From assembly GCF_002575655.3 (NCBI RefSeq), contig NC_053037.3, positions 502,456,544 to 502,520,543 of the forward strand: DNA of 64,000 nucleotides, in the 5' to 3' direction. The translations under genes were made by a program, and so were the position numbers. Each line of letters starts with the position of its first letter. Positions within the stretch are counted from its first letter, which is position 1. Source of the stretch: Aegilops tauschii subsp. strangulata. Taxonomy: Eukaryota > Streptophyta > Magnoliopsida > Poales > Poaceae. Below the pieces are notes generated by a model. That model saw nothing but the letters and a program-made list of their open reading frames with translations. It ran no database searches and was not told where the DNA came from. Of this stretch, positions 20,771 through 31,472 are shown in pieces.

Positions 20771-21176
20771 TTTTTATTCTGTTTTTCTTATATCCAACAA
20801 TTATCACAGCAAATATATCACAGGACTCTTTCACAATAAATATCCAACACATATATATCCAACATAATAAATATCCAGCACATATATATCCATCCATACA
20901 TACATAGTAGGTTGCACATAGTTCCATCGATCCATACATATTACAATATGCAAAGTTTCATCATAGCAATCTAGTTTCATCATAGCAAGCGAGCAGAATA
21001 CAAGAAGTGCATCAAAGGAAAAAACAAGCAATCCATCATAGGAAGCTGGCTTCCGTGCAGTGAATGAAACCTGCAAAATGACAAATAAGAAAGTTAGAAA
21101 AAGAAGACTAGAAGAAGAATTAGACAAGAAGAAAAAGAATAGAAGAAGAAGAAGACTAGAAGAAGAAGTATATGCC
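20771..21176. other. CACTA 3' spacer, no gene seen
   Basis: The sequence is AT-rich, with short repeats of ATATCCAACA and ATCCATACAT, then a purine-rich (AGAAGAAGA) stretch at 21100-21170. Confidence 0.6.
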
Positions 21177-21890
21177 ATTTATTAGCTAACTTAGGTGAAC
21201 TGGATCATTTATGTGCTAAATTAGTTGAAATGGATCGTTTATGAGCTAACTTAGGTGAAATGGATCGTTTATTAGCTAACCTAGGTGAAATGGATCGTTT
21301 ATGAGCTATCTTAGGTGAAATGGATGGTTTATGAGCTAAGTTAGGTGAAATGGATCGTTTATGAGCTAACCTAGGTGAAATAGATCGTTTATGAGCTAAC
21401 CTAGGTGAAATGGGTCATTTATGAGCTAACCTAGGTGAAATAGGTCGTTTATGAGCTAACCTAGGTGAAATGGGTCGTTTATGAGCTAACCTAGGTGAAA
21501 TGGGTCGTTTATGAGCTAACCTAGGTGAAATGGCTCGTTTATGAGCTAACCTAGGTGAAATGGGTCGTTTATGAGCTAACCTAGGTGAAATGGATCTTTT
21601 GGAGCTAAGTTAGGTGAAATGGGTCGTTTATGAGCTAACCTAGGTGAAATGGATCGTTTATGAGCTAACCTAGGTGAAATGGGTCGTTTATGAGCTAACC
21701 TAGGTGAAATAGGTCGTTTATGAGCTAACCTAGGTGAAATGGGTCGTTTATGAGCTAACCTGGGTGAAATGGGTCGTTTATGAGTTAACCTAGGTGAAAT
21801 GGGTCGTTTATGAGCTAATTATGCAATTTTTGACATAAGTTAGCTAAGTACATATCGTTTTAGAGCTAACTTAGGTAAAATGGATGGTTT
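21177..21890. repeat. 30 bp tandem repeat array, about 22 units
   Basis: The unit is ATGAGCTAACCTAGGTGAAA followed by TGGGTCGTTT, 30 bases. Central units are nearly identical and edge units are diverged (ATGTGCTAAATTAGTTG... at the left, degraded copies at 21838-21890). One unit near 21600 is a base short and shifts the phase. The array lies just downstream of the second CACTA gene. Confidence 0.95.
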
Positions 21891-22032
21891 ATGAGGTCAG
21901 TAAGCTTATTAAGTCATTTTGGAGGAAAAGAAGCTAACTCTAGGTCATTATGGTAAGCATATTGGAGGAAATAAAGCTAAGTCTAGGTCTTTATGCATTT
22001 GTTAAGTAAAAAACTAGAGAAACTTACCGTGA
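21891..22032. other. Spacer between minisatellite and second CACTA gene
   Basis: A short AT-rich stretch with faint degenerate repeat copies (GAAGCTAAC, GTCTAGGTC-like). It contains no gene. Confidence 0.5.
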
Positions 22033-24495
22033 TCAGGGAGGTGTAGGAGCGGGCTGGCTAGTGCCGGTAGCTGGAGAAGGATCGTGCGATGCATTTCTGG
22101 AGTTAAGCTGCACCAAAGATCATTTCCAATATCTCGTTAGCATTATGACACTCAAATGTTAAGACTAGCAAGTAATGTCCATTCAAATTAAACTCACCGT
22201 GGTCCCAGGAGCAATCACTGGCATCGGCGGAGCGGTCTGACCAGTCTTCTCGCACACAGACTGCGCATTTTGTTTTGACGACTCAGTCATACTAGTTAGT
22301 AATGAGACGAACACTATATGAATGTTTTGGCTAATCTGCAGAAGAAACTTACCACAAGGAGCTCGTACATGGCCCTTGCCTGCATGTCATTCCGTGCCCT
22401 CTCCTCCTCCATCATCTTTGTCGTCCTCTCCTCCAACTCCCGCTGCCTCTCCGCCGCCTCTGCCAGAAGTTTCTCCGTTCTATCTCTCTCACTCTATATA
22501 GCAGCCTGCAACACCACTCACATGACCATTTGTAATCATTGATGGAAGCGCAGACAATGTAATAGAGAAAGATAGCTGAGTACGTATCACTAACCTTGAT
22601 GGCGAGTTGCACTGGCCGTTCACGAGGCCTTATCTCAGGAGCGGAGCTCGACTGGCGCGCCTTGATCTCCGGGAGAGTGCTAGGACAACGGATAAGTCCA
22701 TCTCCAATGGCTATGGAGCCATGGGACCTCCCGCCACCAGATATCATCACCAGCTCTGGATCAATGGGACCCTAGCTCGGGTTAAAGTCCTCCCCTTTCC
22801 TCGCCTTCCCCTCATCTCTATATCTCACGAGCTTGTTGTGGGAGGAGATGTTGGTGAAGTTGTTTGCATCATCGAGGTCAGACTGAGAGAACGCCTTGAC
22901 TTTCTTGAAAGAGGCAGTGTGGGCCATGGCATACAGGTCGTACACCTCTGGCACCTTATCCACCTTATTGTGGCGTGCCTGAAAGAGAGAAACAATGTAA
23001 ATTAGTAATTAAAGGGCTCAAGCTAGCATGATGAATGAATTGCATGAATCATGAAGCAAACCACATACCAAGTTCCGCCCGAACTGATATAAGTTGGAGC
23101 TGCCTTGATGGTGTGGCACACCTTCCATTTGGGCACGTTTGTCCTTGGCCTCGTTGTGGAGGGCTAGCCATTCCTTTGAGCACCACTCATTGACCAACAC
23201 CTCCCAACAATCCATCCGATCCGCACACCATCTCGGAGGCGCCTAAGTTAGCAAATAGAAACTTGAGCGCTACGGCTAAGAATTACTAAATGAAGGAACT
23301 TAAGTAGAAGGCCTTAAGAATTACCTTCATGTACTTCTCCTTACTCAGGAACTTATCGCGGCACGCCGGCTTGGTCTTCTTGATACCACGCAAGGCGTAG
23401 TAGTCTCGAACAGCCTGCACCCAAGCCTTGTGCCGTAAGTTCTGTAGTAGGCGCTTGCAGATGTTCTCGATAACATGTGCCGCGTCCTCCTCGTATCCCT
23501 CCTCACACCTGTAGAATGTCTGCAATCAAATGAGACAATATTGATTAGTACAATTAATAACTAGCTCGTTGAAGATTTTTAAATGTGTAAAGGAGAAATT
23601 ACCCAGAACTTTCTGATCACCATGTCTGCCCTCGTGTCGCACAAGACACCGTCGATAATCTCATCCGGCGGGGCCGGGGCAGCCACGTAGTGCTCCCAGC
23701 TCAATCCAAGCTCTGGAAGCCGACCCTCACCAGGCAACATGACAAACCCCGGGAAGTTTTGCCGGCAAAGAACTCCAAGGACGGAGTTGGGCCGGCGGAC
23801 ACTATGATGGTGGTCCCAACCCCTGCAGCATGAGAAGGCCAACGCATTAGTTATTTGAAGAAACGTGAATGCAGAAGGTACAAAAATATTAAATGCACTT
23901 ACGTACCTCTCCCCATCAGGGAAAATCAACCACCTCTGCTCGCGGGTCGCCGGCACGGACGGGAGCCGTGTAGCACCACGCTGGTAGACGGTGCCCCCTC
24001 CTCCTCAATATCAGTCGGCTCCCCGCCATCATCAGCATGGCCACTCGGCTCCTCGGGCTGATCCGGCCAGGTACCCCATCCGGACGTGTCCTCCTCCGAG
24101 GTCTCGTGGGCCGAACTCTCGTGGGCCGAAGGCCAGTCGACCCGAGGCTCGTGGGCCCAAGACCCGTGGACCGGAGGCTCGTGGACCGGAGTCCGTGTAG
24201 CCTCCTCCTCGGACGAGTCCACCCTAGCAGTCACGTGCTCTGGTGAAACAGCTGGGGGTGGCGGCGAGGAAGGCGCCGTAGCAGTCACCCTACCTCCTCT
24301 CCCGCGGCCACGTGCCCCACCTCCTCTCTTCCTACCTCGTCCCCTGCTGGGCACCGCGGTCGACGAAGAAGGGCCCGGCGGTCTCGCCATACTGTCCAGC
24401 AATGCTCGGCGGAGAGGTGCGTCTGGAATGGAAGACCTCAGACCACGCGCCGACGAAGAAGGGGCCTTGGCGCGCTCCCGACCAGCGCCCACCAT
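22033..24495 (-). pseudogene. Second CACTA gene (Transposase_24-like protein), eight exons, broken
   Basis: In En/Spm elements the second gene supplies a DNA-binding or accessory transposition protein. From splice sites and homologous-looking frames I read eight exons: 23907-24495, 23603-23822, 23325-23519, 23069-23242, 22595-22978, 22353-22505, 22198-22291 and 22033-22107. The first codes for a Gly/Arg/Ser-rich acidic region. A one-base shift near its end precedes ATREQRWLIFPDGER. Exon 2 has GFVMLPGEGRLPELGLSWEHY. Exon 4 has WLALHNEAKDKRAQMEGVPH, which resembles the Transposase_24 core. Exon 6 is a coiled coil (LLAEAAERQRELEERTTKMM). In-frame stops occur in exon 5 (after GEDFNPS) and at the start of exon 6. 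The domain assignment is from memory of the family and should be searched. Confidence 0.75.
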
Positions 24496-24641
24496 CTTTC
24501 AACACCTGCCATGACAAACAGTAAACGAAATTAGTGCAACATAAAAAAAAGACCGACATGAATAATAATATGTGTATCACTTAAGTGTATCATCATCAAG
24601 TACAACATAAAAAAATTTAATACCTGACACTACTAATAATC
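24496..24641. other. Spacer between the two CACTA genes
   Basis: This AT-rich stretch separates the end of the transposase from the start of the second gene. No coding signal is visible. Confidence 0.6.
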
Positions 24642-27600
24642 TCAATCGGTATCATCAATAAATGCATAATCATCATCATCACTATAATCAATGACGGGCT
24701 CATAGGGTTCAGTGGCATCAACATGTGGAAGGCCACCTTGATGTAATCGGCCAAGCAATGACAGGTCATCCGCAGCAGTAACCTCTTCTTGTTCCGGATC
24801 TTCTTGTTCCTCCTCTGGGGTGATGTCGGATTCACTGTCGCTGTCTACTTCAATGTTTTGCGGTGAAGTATAGTGGTTCTTGAAACGCTTTTTGGAAAGA
24901 CGTGTCTCTTGGAAGAATTCTCCTTCATATGTGTCTGGGTTAATGTGAGGTTCATAATCCTCTTCCTTTGGGGGAGATAGTCTAGCACGTGGCGGCACTT
25001 CATAAACGACATCCCAACCTTTCAGATTTGGATTAGTTTGGCAGGCCCACGGTAGATAGAATACTTGGGTCGCCTGTTGAGCCATAATATAGACATCAGG
25101 AACATCTAAATGGGTGCTTTGGTTGATTTCAACTAGCCCTATATGTTCATAAGTCCTTCTAGTCTCCTTCGGCTGAAACCAATAACATTTGAAGACTACG
25201 ACATTCGGTGGGTTTTCACCATAGAATAGAAGTTCATAAATTGCTTCAACTCTCCCATAATACTCGGTACCTCCTTCGCCGATAGCATATACACAACAAT
25301 TTGTAGACTTTCGGTCGGCCATAGATAGCTCTTTGCCATAGGTACGAAAGCGATACCCGTTGATGTCGTATTTGTCAAATGAACGGACCTTATAGTCAAA
25401 ACCATTAGCGACTTGTCTCAATTCGGCGTCCATAGACTCTGAATTAGCCTACAAGTTTAATACGAAAGGATTGTTGCATTACGCACAAATTAGCGAATGA
25501 AATGAAATTGTCTAATAGAAATTACGATTTGTTTGAACCAAGGGATGAAACCGGGATAGCCGCCTCCTTGCTTTGCGAGAAGCTCATACTCTTCGACAGA
25601 ATCCTTTTGGATCACCGCTCCATACGAGAATAAGGCGACGTATCGACTGTATGAAATATCCGGGAATAAGAGCAGTTCAATGGAAATAGAAGTTGCGAAA
25701 CTATGTACCGAGAACTTACTCGATGTACGGCCGCACTTCTATCAGGTTGTTGAAGATATACAACGAAATGGTCTGCCATTGTTCGTTATCCAAAGATACT
25801 GGATTTGAAACACTGGCTGGTGCGAGATTCCCTTTGAATAGGCTGAGGTTGGATCCACCCTTTTTAGGGTCGTCAGCATTGTACCGAGGCTTCGGATTAT
25901 GCAAATGATGATTTTTGGCTTCGTAGTGTGCTGTCACGAAGTTTGCCGCCTCCTCAGTGATGAATGCCTCAGCCATCGATGCTTCAATTCTACGTTTATT
26001 TTTACAATTTTGTCGAAGCGTCTTCTGCATCCTCTCAGTTGGGTAGCACCAACGATTTTGCACGCCCCCCCCCCCCAATCTTGCCTCGGTCGGGAGATGC
26101 AAAATCAAATGTTGCATTGGATTAAAGAAGCCCGATGGAAAGATCTTCTCTAACTTGCAGATGAACTCCGGCGCCAACTCTTCCATTTTTTCTAGCACGC
26201 CAGGCGATAGTTCTTTCGCACAAAGAACACGGAAGAAATAGCTGAGTTCTGCCAGTACTAGCCATTCATCCTCAGGGATGAAGCCACGCAACATCACCGG
26301 CATTACCCGCTCAATCCATATGTGCCAATCATGACTCTTGAGACCAAATATCTTCAATTTATCAAGACTGGCTCCCCTCTGTAGATTCGCTGCATACCCA
26401 TCGGGGAACATCAACTGCATTTTCACCCACAAGATAATTTCCCTCATAGCTCGCCTTCCAAGATTGAACCATGCCTTTGGCTTCGTCCAGTTCTGCTTTC
26501 CTTTCGGTTCTTTCATGTTTTGTAACGGCCTATCACATAGCGCCTCCAGATCGACTTTAGCCTTAGTATTATCCTTTGACTTCCCATCTATGCCGAACAG
26601 TGTACCAAAAAGTGCCTCGGTGATATTCTTCTCAGTGTGCATCACGTCAATGTTGTGTGGGCAAAGGAGGTCTTTGAAGTAAGGCAGATCCCATAAGCAT
26701 GTTTTGTGAGTCCAGGCGTGCTTAGAATTATACCCCTTGAAGTACCCTGGACGCTCTGGATCTGGCTCGAGAGCGTTTAACTGATGCAGGGTCTGTTGGC
26801 CTGTCAATGCAGGTGGTGCAGAGTTTTTGACAACTCTACCTCTGATGAAGTTCTTCTTGTCTTTCCTGAACTTATGGCGAGGATTCACGAACTGTCTATG
26901 CATGTCGACGCAAGAAAACTTGCGACCGGCCTGAAGCCAATGAAACTCAAGAGCTCCCTTGCATGTGGGGCACGGGAACCTTCCATGCACACACCAGCCA
27001 ACGAATAGCGCATACGCCGGCAAGTCATGCGTCGAGTACATGTACCAGACACGCATTATGAAGTTCCGTTTGCTATAGGCGTTATGTCTTGAACCCATTA
27101 TCCCAAGCTTCTTGCAATTCGTCCTTAAGCGGCTGCATGTACACATTCATATTTTCCCCCGGATAGTTGGGCCCTGGAGTTATCAACGTCAGGAAAATGT
27201 TCTTTCTTTGCATAATCTGTCCGGGGGGGTGATTGAGTGGAAAGACAAATACGGGCCAACAACTGTATTGGGCTGCCGTCATACCAAACACACTGAACCC
27301 ATCCGTGCTGATGCCGACTCGAGGATGCCTCGGATCTGCCGCTTTGTCACGATGTAATTCATCAAACTTTTTCCACGCAACACCATCCGATGTGTGTACA
27401 ATCATCAGATTCCCATCTGCATCTAGTTCGGTTCTTTTGCCCGTTTTGTGCCATGTCATCTGTCTGGCCGTCTCTTCGACCATGAAAAGACGTTGAAGTC
27501 TTGGTACGATTGGCATATACCGAAGAACACTAACGGGGATTTTGGTCTGTGTCTTCTCACCCATACCGTTGTCTACCACAACATACCTGGAAGACTTGCA

Positions 27601-28272
27601 AATGGGACAATAGTTCAAATCCGCATAGTCAAGCCTAAACAAGACAAATCCTTTCTCACAGGCATGTATCTTATCATAGGGCATCTTCAGTGCACGGAGG
27701 ATTTTGTCCGACTGGTACAGGTTTGCAGGCATTACATGGCCTTTGGGTAGAAAGCGTCCAAATACTGTCATCATTGCATCGTAGCATTCTGTGCCCAAGT
27801 TGAACTGAGCCTTCAGAGCCATTACTTGTGAGATGGCATCCAACTCACAAAGCTCAGTGTGCTCATGGAGCGGACATTTTGAAGAATCCAACATTTCATT
27901 GAAGGCCTTTGCAGATTCCTCCATCTCCTCGTCCGAATCCCGAGCATCATCGAAGTCTTGCACCATGTTTTCCATCCCGGTACCATGCTCGTCGGTACGA
28001 CGACGATCCACCTCAGCTCGGTCACGTTGGGCAGACTCACCACGAAATGTCCACACCGTATAATCAGGCGTAAAACCACTCTTCTGCAGGTGTTTGCCCA
28101 TTTCAGCCTCTGTCCTCTTTTCCCAATTGCCGCACCGTAAACAGGGGCACCAGGTTTTCCTCTGGCCATTTGCAAATGCGGCTCGCACAAACCCCTTGGT
28201 TTTTGTGAACCATTCAGTGCTCCATTTGTTCTGACCAGTGTGACCGGTGTACATCCACGCACGATCACTCAT
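24642..28272 (-). pseudogene. CACTA transposase (TNP2/Transposase_21 type), one frameshift
   Basis: The transposase cuts at the CACTA ends. It starts at ATG 28272 (MSDRAWMYTGHTGQNKWSTE), with a transposase-associated domain containing the CPCLRCGNW zinc-like motif and HLQKSGFTPDYTVW. The Transposase_21 core follows (LYQSDKILRALKMPYDKIHAC, YCPICKSSRY, PRHPRVGISTDGFSVFG). One base breaks the frame near 27095, after AWDNGFKT. The next frame continues to 25720 with FPCPTCKGALEFHW, NIDVMHTEKNITEALFGTLF and the DUF4218-like VMPVMLRGFIPEDEWLVLAE. Two introns (25647-25719 and 25449-25525) bracket an exon at 25526-25646 (YELLAKQGGGYPGFIPWFKQ). The last exon, 24642-25448, is DUF4216-like (FDKYDINGYRFRTYGKELS) with an acidic tail. 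The G-run in LGGGGVQNRW comes from a poly-C tract near 26065. Confidence 0.9.
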
Positions 28273-28297
28273 CTTGACTTTCAGAGCTACTAGACAC

Positions 28298-28301
<4 letters not shown>

Positions 28302-28338
<37 letters not shown>
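28302..28338. repeat. AT dinucleotide microsatellite
   Basis: About 17 uninterrupted AT repeats lie 30 bases upstream of the transposase start codon. Confidence 0.95.
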
Positions 28339-28340
<2 letters not shown>

Positions 28341-28435
28341 CACCATGTATATATTCATCAGTTGATCTACTTTGTCAATTTTATTACGTCCATGCAACCT
28401 ACACTCTAATAGGTAATGATAGATCCTAATCCCAC

Positions 28436-28655
28436 CCGAGTATGTTTAGATTGGGTTCATTTTCCCATGCTATGCTCCGGATCCTACGCAAAATTTCGGC
28501 AGCACCTCCCCGCTGTTCTCCTGATACACGTCTCTGCAATAAACAGAGAGGATGTGTACCTGGAGAACAACAGGGGAGGCACTGACGAAATTTATGCGTC
28601 GGATCCGGAGCAAAGCATATGGGAAAACGAACCCAATGTAAACATACTCGGGCTG
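28436..28655. repeat. Long fold-back (inverted repeat) in the transposase leader
   Basis: Left arm about 28436-28522, right arm about 28562-28655, loop about 40 bases. Matching blocks include CGAGTATGTTTA / TAAACATACTCG, GCTCCGGATCC / GGATCCGGAGC, AAATTTCGGCAG / CTGACGAAATTT and ACCTCCCCG / GGGGAGGC. The arms have a few mismatches. The fold-back sits in the presumed 5' untranslated region of the transposase. Confidence 0.85.
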
Positions 28656-28687
28656 TCCATGGATAGCGTTGGACAATTCGAAAGAAT

Positions 28688-28726
28688 CAAGGTTATAAAT
28701 ATGCAAATGCATGCATATTTATAACT
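28688..28726. repeat. Short palindrome in the transposase leader
   Basis: GTTATAAATATGC and GCATATTTATAAC are separated by a few bases (AAATGCAT). Imperfect pairing continues outward (TTCGAAAG / CTTTCGAA). Confidence 0.8.
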
Positions 28727-29039
28727 ATGACGCTTTCGAACGGGAGACACATATTGGTTACGCATACTGATGATTCAAGACACATATATAGCTAGCTATC
28801 AAGTTTCATCGGAATAGATCAAATAATTAATGGGGGAGGAGGACATGTCATTTGTGCTCACCCACGAACGAAGGGGCAGAGCTCGTCAAACGCACGGCGA
28901 GGTCGTTGAACACCAAACCTCGCAGCGATGAAACAACTGCATATTTAAAACTACCCGATCAACACAATTATATACGATGTTTTTCATAACAAAATCGAAA
29001 AATATATGACCTAACTAATAATTTACAAATATATGACCC
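28727..29039. other. CACTA 5' region, no feature recognised
   Basis: Ordinary mixed-composition sequence between the palindrome and the G-rich block. No gene or clear repeat is visible. Confidence 0.5.
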
Positions 29040-29535
29040 CGTCGGCCTCTGGAAGGCCAAAGAACACCTTTTCGGGAGGTGTCGGGGGTCGGGGTGTCGT
29101 GTCGGTGTCGGGGTGCCGTGTCGGGGTCGGGGTCTCGTGGTCGGGGTGTCGGGTCGGGGTGCCGGGTCGGGGTCAGGGTGCCGTGTCGGTGTCGGGGTGT
29201 CGGGTCAGGCTCGGGGTCGGGGTGCCGGGTCGGGGTCGGGGTCGGGGTGTCGGGGTCGGGGTGTCGGGTCGGGGTGCCGGGTCGGGGTCGGGGTGCCTTG
29301 TTGGTATCGGGGTCGGGGTGTCGGGTCAGGCTCAGGGTCGGGGTCTCGGGGTCGGGGTGTCGGGTCGGGGTGCCGGGTCGGTGTCGGGGTCGGGGTGTCG
29401 GGTCAGGCTCGGGGTCGGGGTGTTGGGGTCGGGGTCAGGGTCGGGGTTGGGGTGTCGGGGTCGGGGTCTAGGGGTCGGGGTGTCGTGTCGGGGTGCCGGG
29501 TCGGGGTCGGGGTGCCGTGTCGGGTCGGGGTTTTT
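29040..29535. repeat. G-rich degenerate minisatellite (GGGGTCGGGGTGTCGGGTC-like)
   Basis: Dozens of GGGGTCG, GGGTGTCG and GGGTGCCG units run almost without interruption on the plus strand. Many four-run G tracts could form G-quadruplexes. The long Gly/Val/Arg frames here are translations of the repeat. Confidence 0.92.
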
Positions 29536-29795
29536 CCCTCTTTTTTCCTTTTCTTCTTCTTTCTCCTCTTCCTTTTCTTCCTTTTTTTCCGTCTTCTTCT
29601 TCTTCTTCTTCTTCTTCTTCTTCTTCCTCCTTTCCTTTTTCCTCTTCTTCTTCTCCTCCTCTCCTCTTTTTTCTTCTTCTTGTTCCTCTTCTTCTTTTTT
29701 CTTCTCCTCCTCCTCTTCTTCTTCCTTTCCTTTTTCCTCTTCTTCTTCTCCTCCTCTCCTCTTTTCTTCTTCTTCTTCTTCTTCTTCTTTCCTCC
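29536..29795. repeat. Polypyrimidine tract (CTT/CCT-rich)
   Basis: About 260 bases of nearly pure C/T on the plus strand, including (TTC)n runs near 29595-29625 and 29765-29785. The frames here are artefacts. Confidence 0.95.
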
Positions 29796-30045
29796 AACTA
29801 AACTAAACCTAAAACTAAACCTAAAACTAAACCTAAATCTAAAACTAAAACTAAAACTAAAACTAAAACTAAATCTAAACTAAACATAAACCTAAAACTA
29901 AAAAAATAGAAAAAAGGAAAAAACTAAATCTAAACCTAAAACTAAACTAAAACTAAAACTAAACCTAAAACTAAACCTAAAACTAAATCTAAACTAAACA
30001 TAAACCTAAAACTAAAAAAACAGAAAAAAAGGAAAAAAAGAGGAG
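29796..30045. repeat. AAACTAAACCTA-type tandem repeats
   Basis: Repeated AAACTA and AAACCTA units. On the minus strand they read TTTAGGTTTAG and resemble a degenerate plant telomere repeat, but they lack the GGG. Confidence 0.92.
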
Positions 30046-30384
30046 GTAGAGCTCACCTGGGCAGGGCCGGTGGAGGAGGTGGCCGGTGGAGGAGGGGGGC
30101 GGGGCGGCCTGGGGCGGCGGCGCAGGGCCCGGGGCGGTGGGGCGCGGGGGGACCGGGGCGCGGCGGCGCCGAGACGGTAGGGCGGCGGGGGCGATGGGGC
30201 GGGGGGGCGGTGGGGCGCCGGGTGGTGGGGCGACGGCGGCGGGCGGGAGTGGCAACGGGGCGGGGGGCCGGTGGGGCGGTGGGGTGGTGGGGCGACCGGG
30301 CGGCGGTGAGTGGTGGGGGCGGCGGCGCGCGTGTGAAGAGCAGGGAGAAACAGGGCGGGGTGGGGCGCGGCCGTTAACGTTAGA
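30046..30384. repeat. Very GC-rich G-strand block
   Basis: GGGGCGG and GGCGGCG runs dominate the plus strand. Open frames on both strands are compositional. The block ends where subterminal repeats begin. Confidence 0.8.
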
Positions 30385-30701
30385 TATGTTAAGTATTTGC
30401 CGTCCGCCCCCTTTGCCGTCCGCTTTTTTGCTCTTTGCCGTCCGCTAGCAGACGGCAAAGAGGGGGGCCGTTAAGTTTTTTTTAAGCAGCTCGTCAGTGG
30501 GGGCCCCCTCCCTCTTTGTCGTCAGCTAGCCGACGGCAAAGAATCTTTGCCGTCAGCTAGCGGACGGCAAAGAACTGGCTGATGGCAAAGACTTTCTTTG
30601 CCATCAGCCTGTTCTTTGTCGTCCGCTTTTGGGTAGCTGATGGCAAAGAGCTTCTTTTCCGTCTGCTAGCAGACGGCAAAGAGCTGGCAGATGGCAAAGT
30701 A
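30385..30701. repeat. CACTA right subterminal repeats
   Basis: Direct and inverted TTTGCCGTC/GACGGCAAAG units occur, as at the left end, with variants such as GATGGCAAAG. Confidence 0.88.
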
Positions 30702-30717
30702 GCTGATGCCAGTAGTG
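30702..30717 (-). repeat. CACTA right terminal inverted repeat
   Basis: The reverse strand reads CACTACTGGCATCAGC. It is followed by the TCT duplication at 30718-30720. Confidence 0.95.
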
Positions 30718-30720
30718 TCT

Positions 30721-31472
30721 ACCTAGAAGGCGTTCTAAAAATTCGGAGTTTTTAGATCTTGATGCTAAAATTGATAAAAGTGGGATGAAGAGATCAAAAC
30801 CCTAGATGTTAATAAACCCACTATTTTGGATTTCAAGGAATTTAATTGTGATAGCTGCTCTTTGATAGTTTGTATTTCCTTGTTGCAATCCGTGCTAAAT
30901 TCTCCTCATGCTTATAGCCAAAATAAAGCCTTTACTAAACATATCGTTGATGCTTTGATGCAATCCTATGAAGAAAAACTTGAGTTGGAAGTTTCTATCC
31001 CTAGAAAACATTATGATGAGTGGGAACCTACTATTAAAATTAAGATTAAAGATCATGAATGGTATGCTTTGTGTGATTTGGGTGCTAGTATTTCCACGAT
31101 TCCAAAAACTTTGTGCGATTTGCTAGATTTCCGTGATTTTGATGATTGCTCTTGAAACTTGCACCTTGCAGATTCCACTATTAAGAAACTTATGGGAAGA
31201 ATTAATGATGTTCTTAAGTTGCAAATAGGAACTATGTGCCCGTAGATTTTATCGTTCTTGATATAGATTGCAATCCTTCATGTCCTATTATTCTTGGTAG
31301 ACTTTTCCTTAGAATGATTGGTGCAATTATTGATATGAAGGAAGGGAATATTAGATTCCAATTTCAATTAAAGAAAGGTATGGAACACATCCCTAAGAAG
31401 AAAATAAAATTACCAGACGAATCTATTATGAGAGCCACTTATGGATTGCCTACCAAAGATGGCAATACCTAG
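30721..31472 (+). pseudogene. Gag C-terminus and aspartic protease of S1, frameshifted
   Basis: This is the continuation of the S1 polyprotein after the CACTA. The frame reads RRRSKNSEFLDLDAKIDK, shifts near 30785, then PTILDFKEFNCDSCSLIVC and the protease active site ALCDLGASISTIPKTLCDLL (Athila proteases typically have CDLGAS). One base is lost near 31153, ending that frame at 31155. The C-terminal half, MPVDFIVLDIDCNPSCPIIL then GAIIDMKEGNIRFQF, lies in the frame 31236-31472. S2 carries the same domain in a single frame, so the shifts are private to S1. No RT motif follows the stop. Confidence 0.88.

Larger units (their letters stand above)
20220..30717 (-). mobile_element. CACTA (En/Spm, DTC) DNA transposon, complete ends
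   Basis: The terminal inverted repeats are CACTACAGGAATCAGC at the left and CACTACTGGCATCAGC at the right (reverse strand). The 3 bp target duplication TCT is perfect (20217-20219 and 30718-30720). Subterminal regions are packed with hairpin-forming TTTGCCGTC/GACGGCAAA units. Two genes lie on the minus strand: a TNP2-type transposase (24642-28272) and a second gene (22033-24495). Both are broken. The host gag resumes directly after the right-hand TCT, so the insertion is clean. Confidence 0.95.

Noticed and set aside
21177..21890. CRISPR-like regular repeats
   Set aside because: The 30 bp units follow each other without unique spacers; this is a minisatellite inside a plant CACTA transposon.
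29033..29883. Long Gly/Val/Arg and Ser/Phe/Leu open frames
   Set aside because: They translate the G-rich minisatellite and the pyrimidine tract, and similar frames exist in all registers.
29796..30045. Interstitial telomere sequence
   Set aside because: The units (TTTAGGTTTAG on the minus strand) lack the GGG of plant TTTAGGG and vary in length; they are better described as simple sequence within the CACTA.
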